64,000 nucleotides of DNA from Hahella sp. KA22 (GTDB lineage: Bacteria > Pseudomonadota > Gammaproteobacteria > Pseudomonadales > Oleiphilaceae), in the NCBI RefSeq assembly GCF_004135205.1, contig NZ_CP035490.1, positions 3,675,501 to 3,739,500 of the forward strand. The letters are read 5' to 3'. Under the pieces are notes generated by a model that was given only the letters and a program-made list of their open reading frames with translations, did not search any database and was not told where the DNA came from. This document shows, in pieces, positions 62,751 through 64,000 of this stretch (the first letter of the stretch is position 1; each line of letters begins with the position of its first letter). Made by a program: the position numbers and the translations under genes.

Positions 62751-63647
62751 TTAGAAGTCATTGAAATGGTCATTGAGACGAGTGACGACAGATTGCCCGC
62801 CCAGGTCTTTATTGGTGATGAAGACCACCCTTCCTCTATCCATCTCGAATAGTGTGTCGCGTTCAACGCCAGAGATCCCGGTTTCTCCCTCTTTAACGCC
62901 TGAGAAGACCAGCACTTGCTTGATTGAGAGGCTTTCCAACATGATGCTGCCGTTGGTTTTGACTTTCATGATGTTTGGCAAAATAGCGTTTGGTTTGATA
63001 GTTAACTGAACAGGAGCAAAGCTTTTATGCATCTCGTTCAACGTGAAAAACGCTTCAGCGAGGACGGTGACGTTACCGCCAAGAGTGACATCCATCTTGA
63101 AGGGATAGCTACCTGCTTCATTGGTGCGAGACACTTTCGTCGTAATGGTGCCCGAGTACTCCAACGGCAAACCTTCGAGACTGACTTTCACATCGTCGTT
63201 GACGGACTCTGTCGTCAGTTCAAGGGCGTCGCCTTCCGGTAGCGTAAGCGAAAAGTCGCGGGAGCCGCTGACATAAGTGATGGTATCCATGACGCCGTAG
63301 TCCATAGAGCAGTTGCTAAACTTCTGTGTAAACGTGCTCGTTTTTTCCTTTAGCGATTTGAACTCGATCGTGTAATAACCGCCTTTGGGGCAGGTGACGG
63401 TTTTCGCGCCATCTAAAATGCCAGGCAGCTTGTTGTCCTTTAGCTCAACTGAGTAGAAGCTGTATAACCGCGCATCCGCCAGCGGCACATAGGTGATAGC
63501 GTACGCCTGCCGTGCAAGTGAGAATTCATACGCACTGATTGTGTTATTTGCTGTTGATCCATTACCCGATGAAGAGCCGCCGCCCCCACCGCCACATCCT
63601 GTGAGCAAAGCCAAAACCGATACCAAAGCAATGCTACGTGTTTTCAT
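62751..63647 (-). CDS. Glycine-rich lipoprotein of unknown function
   Basis: A 298-residue protein with lipoprotein signal MKTRSIALVSVLALLTGC, the Cys at residue 18 followed by six Gly and a Ser/Asn-rich linker. Residues about 38-75 (SLARQAYAITYVPLADARLY) and 88-130 (CPKGGYYTIEF then YVSGSRDFSL) are shared with the broken gene next to it. The remainder is beta-rich. Poly-Gly after the lipobox is common in outer-membrane lipoproteins. It lies 21 bases upstream of its damaged paralogue on the same strand, which indicates tandem duplication. No function can be given. Confidence 0.7.
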   Translation of the reverse strand: MKTRSIALVSVLALLTGCGGGGGGSSSGNGSTANNTISAYEFSLARQAYAITYVPLADARLYSFYSVELKDNKLPGILDGAKTVTCPKGGYYTIEFKSLKEKTSTFTQKFSNCSMDYGVMDTITYVSGSRDFSLTLPEGDALELTTESVNDDVKVSLEGLPLEYSGTITTKVSRTNEAGSYPFKMDVTLGGNVTVLAEAFFTLNEMHKSFAPVQLTIKPNAILPNIMKVKTNGSIMLESLSIKQVLVFSGVKEGETGISGVERDTLFEMDRGRVVFITNKDLGGQSVVTRLNDHFNDF

Positions 63648-64000
63648 TCGTTATTAATTTCCAGAGAACCAAAAATAGAGATGTATACCGCGCACTAACC
63701 GCGCAGCCCTTGTTAGCAGGGAGTTGAACTTTAATTACCTTCCTGTAACACATCCCATACGTAAAATTACTAAAACGTTTAAGTTCGTATGCGCTATGCT
63801 TATTGAAAGAAACGAGAGGTGGAAAGGCTTCCGTGATATGAAAGCGTTTCCTTTTTTATAAATTTACACTGTTAATTTTTCTATCGAAAATGTGACCTGT
63901 GTCGCAAAAAGTGATGGACGGGATTTAACCAAAGGATTAATAATCTAATCATATGGAGTAATGCCGTTCTAAGATCTTGGAACAACCAGGAAGCGCTTTT
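63648..64000. other. Upstream region at the window end, no gene seen
   Basis: 353 AT-rich bases with no supported coding region on either strand. It should hold the promoter of the lipoprotein pair. Confidence 0.4.

Overview
The window reads as chromosomal DNA of a marine gammaproteobacterium. Several protein families and the general gene style resemble Hahella and its relatives; this is an inference from gene content, not a database match. Coding density is high, most genes have a Shine-Dalgarno start, and no rRNA, tRNA, insertion sequence or CRISPR array was seen.

Layout. (1) 0.3-5.0 kb: four co-directional genes (opine dehydrogenase, Y4yA-type PLP decarboxylase, SbnA-like cysteine synthase homologue, EamA exporter) that look like a small aminocarboxylate or opine metallophore pathway. 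(2) 5.1-10.8 kb: branched-chain 2-oxoacid dehydrogenase operon (E1 alpha, E1 beta, E2) behind a LiuR-like operator and followed closely by a Hanks-type kinase. (3) 10.8-15.1 kb: an NtrC/sigma-54-type promoter before a secreted PD40 protein, a CadR-type regulator with a short CDF metal exporter, YfbR nucleotidase and a second EamA transporter. (4) 15.4-20.0 kb, minus strand: secreted M6 metalloprotease, a small secreted protein resembling its propeptide, a periplasmic DUF5991-like protein and a transglycosylase lacking a signal peptide. (5) 20.3-21.1 kb: a yybP-ykoY (Mn2+) riboswitch in front of a GDT1/UPF0016 manganese exporter. (6) 21.7-32.8 kb: cytochrome b/ethylbenzene-dehydrogenase-type haem protein, DUF1566 protein, secreted phosphatase, small hypotheticals, DUF2254 membrane protein, beta-propeller phytase and a GAF-GGDEF-EAL protein.

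(7) 32.8-38.6 kb is the accessory part. It starts with a tandem array of about 237-bp units and a frameshifted small secreted gene. It then holds a 3.7-kb segment bracketed by two inverted copies of a 146-bp element made of five consecutive hairpins. The segment carries a methyltransferase, a ricin-type lectin, a CdtB-like nuclease toxin and an unknown protein. A third copy of the 146-bp element lies at 61.9 kb.

(8) 38.7-50.4 kb: HlyU-family protein, a DUF2760 plus two Hsp70-like proteins operon, an EF-G paralogue and a REC-PAS-GGDEF-EAL-REC protein. (9) 50.5-60.7 kb, minus strand: a hybrid histidine kinase behind two paralogous periplasmic binding proteins (a likely sensing module), then a three-gene operon of a DapF-like epimerase, an MFS transporter with an N-terminal extracytoplasmic domain and an unknown 501-residue protein. 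(10) 61-64 kb: a PhyH-family dioxygenase, the third hairpin element, and two paralogous glycine-rich lipoprotein genes, one broken by two compensating frameshifts.
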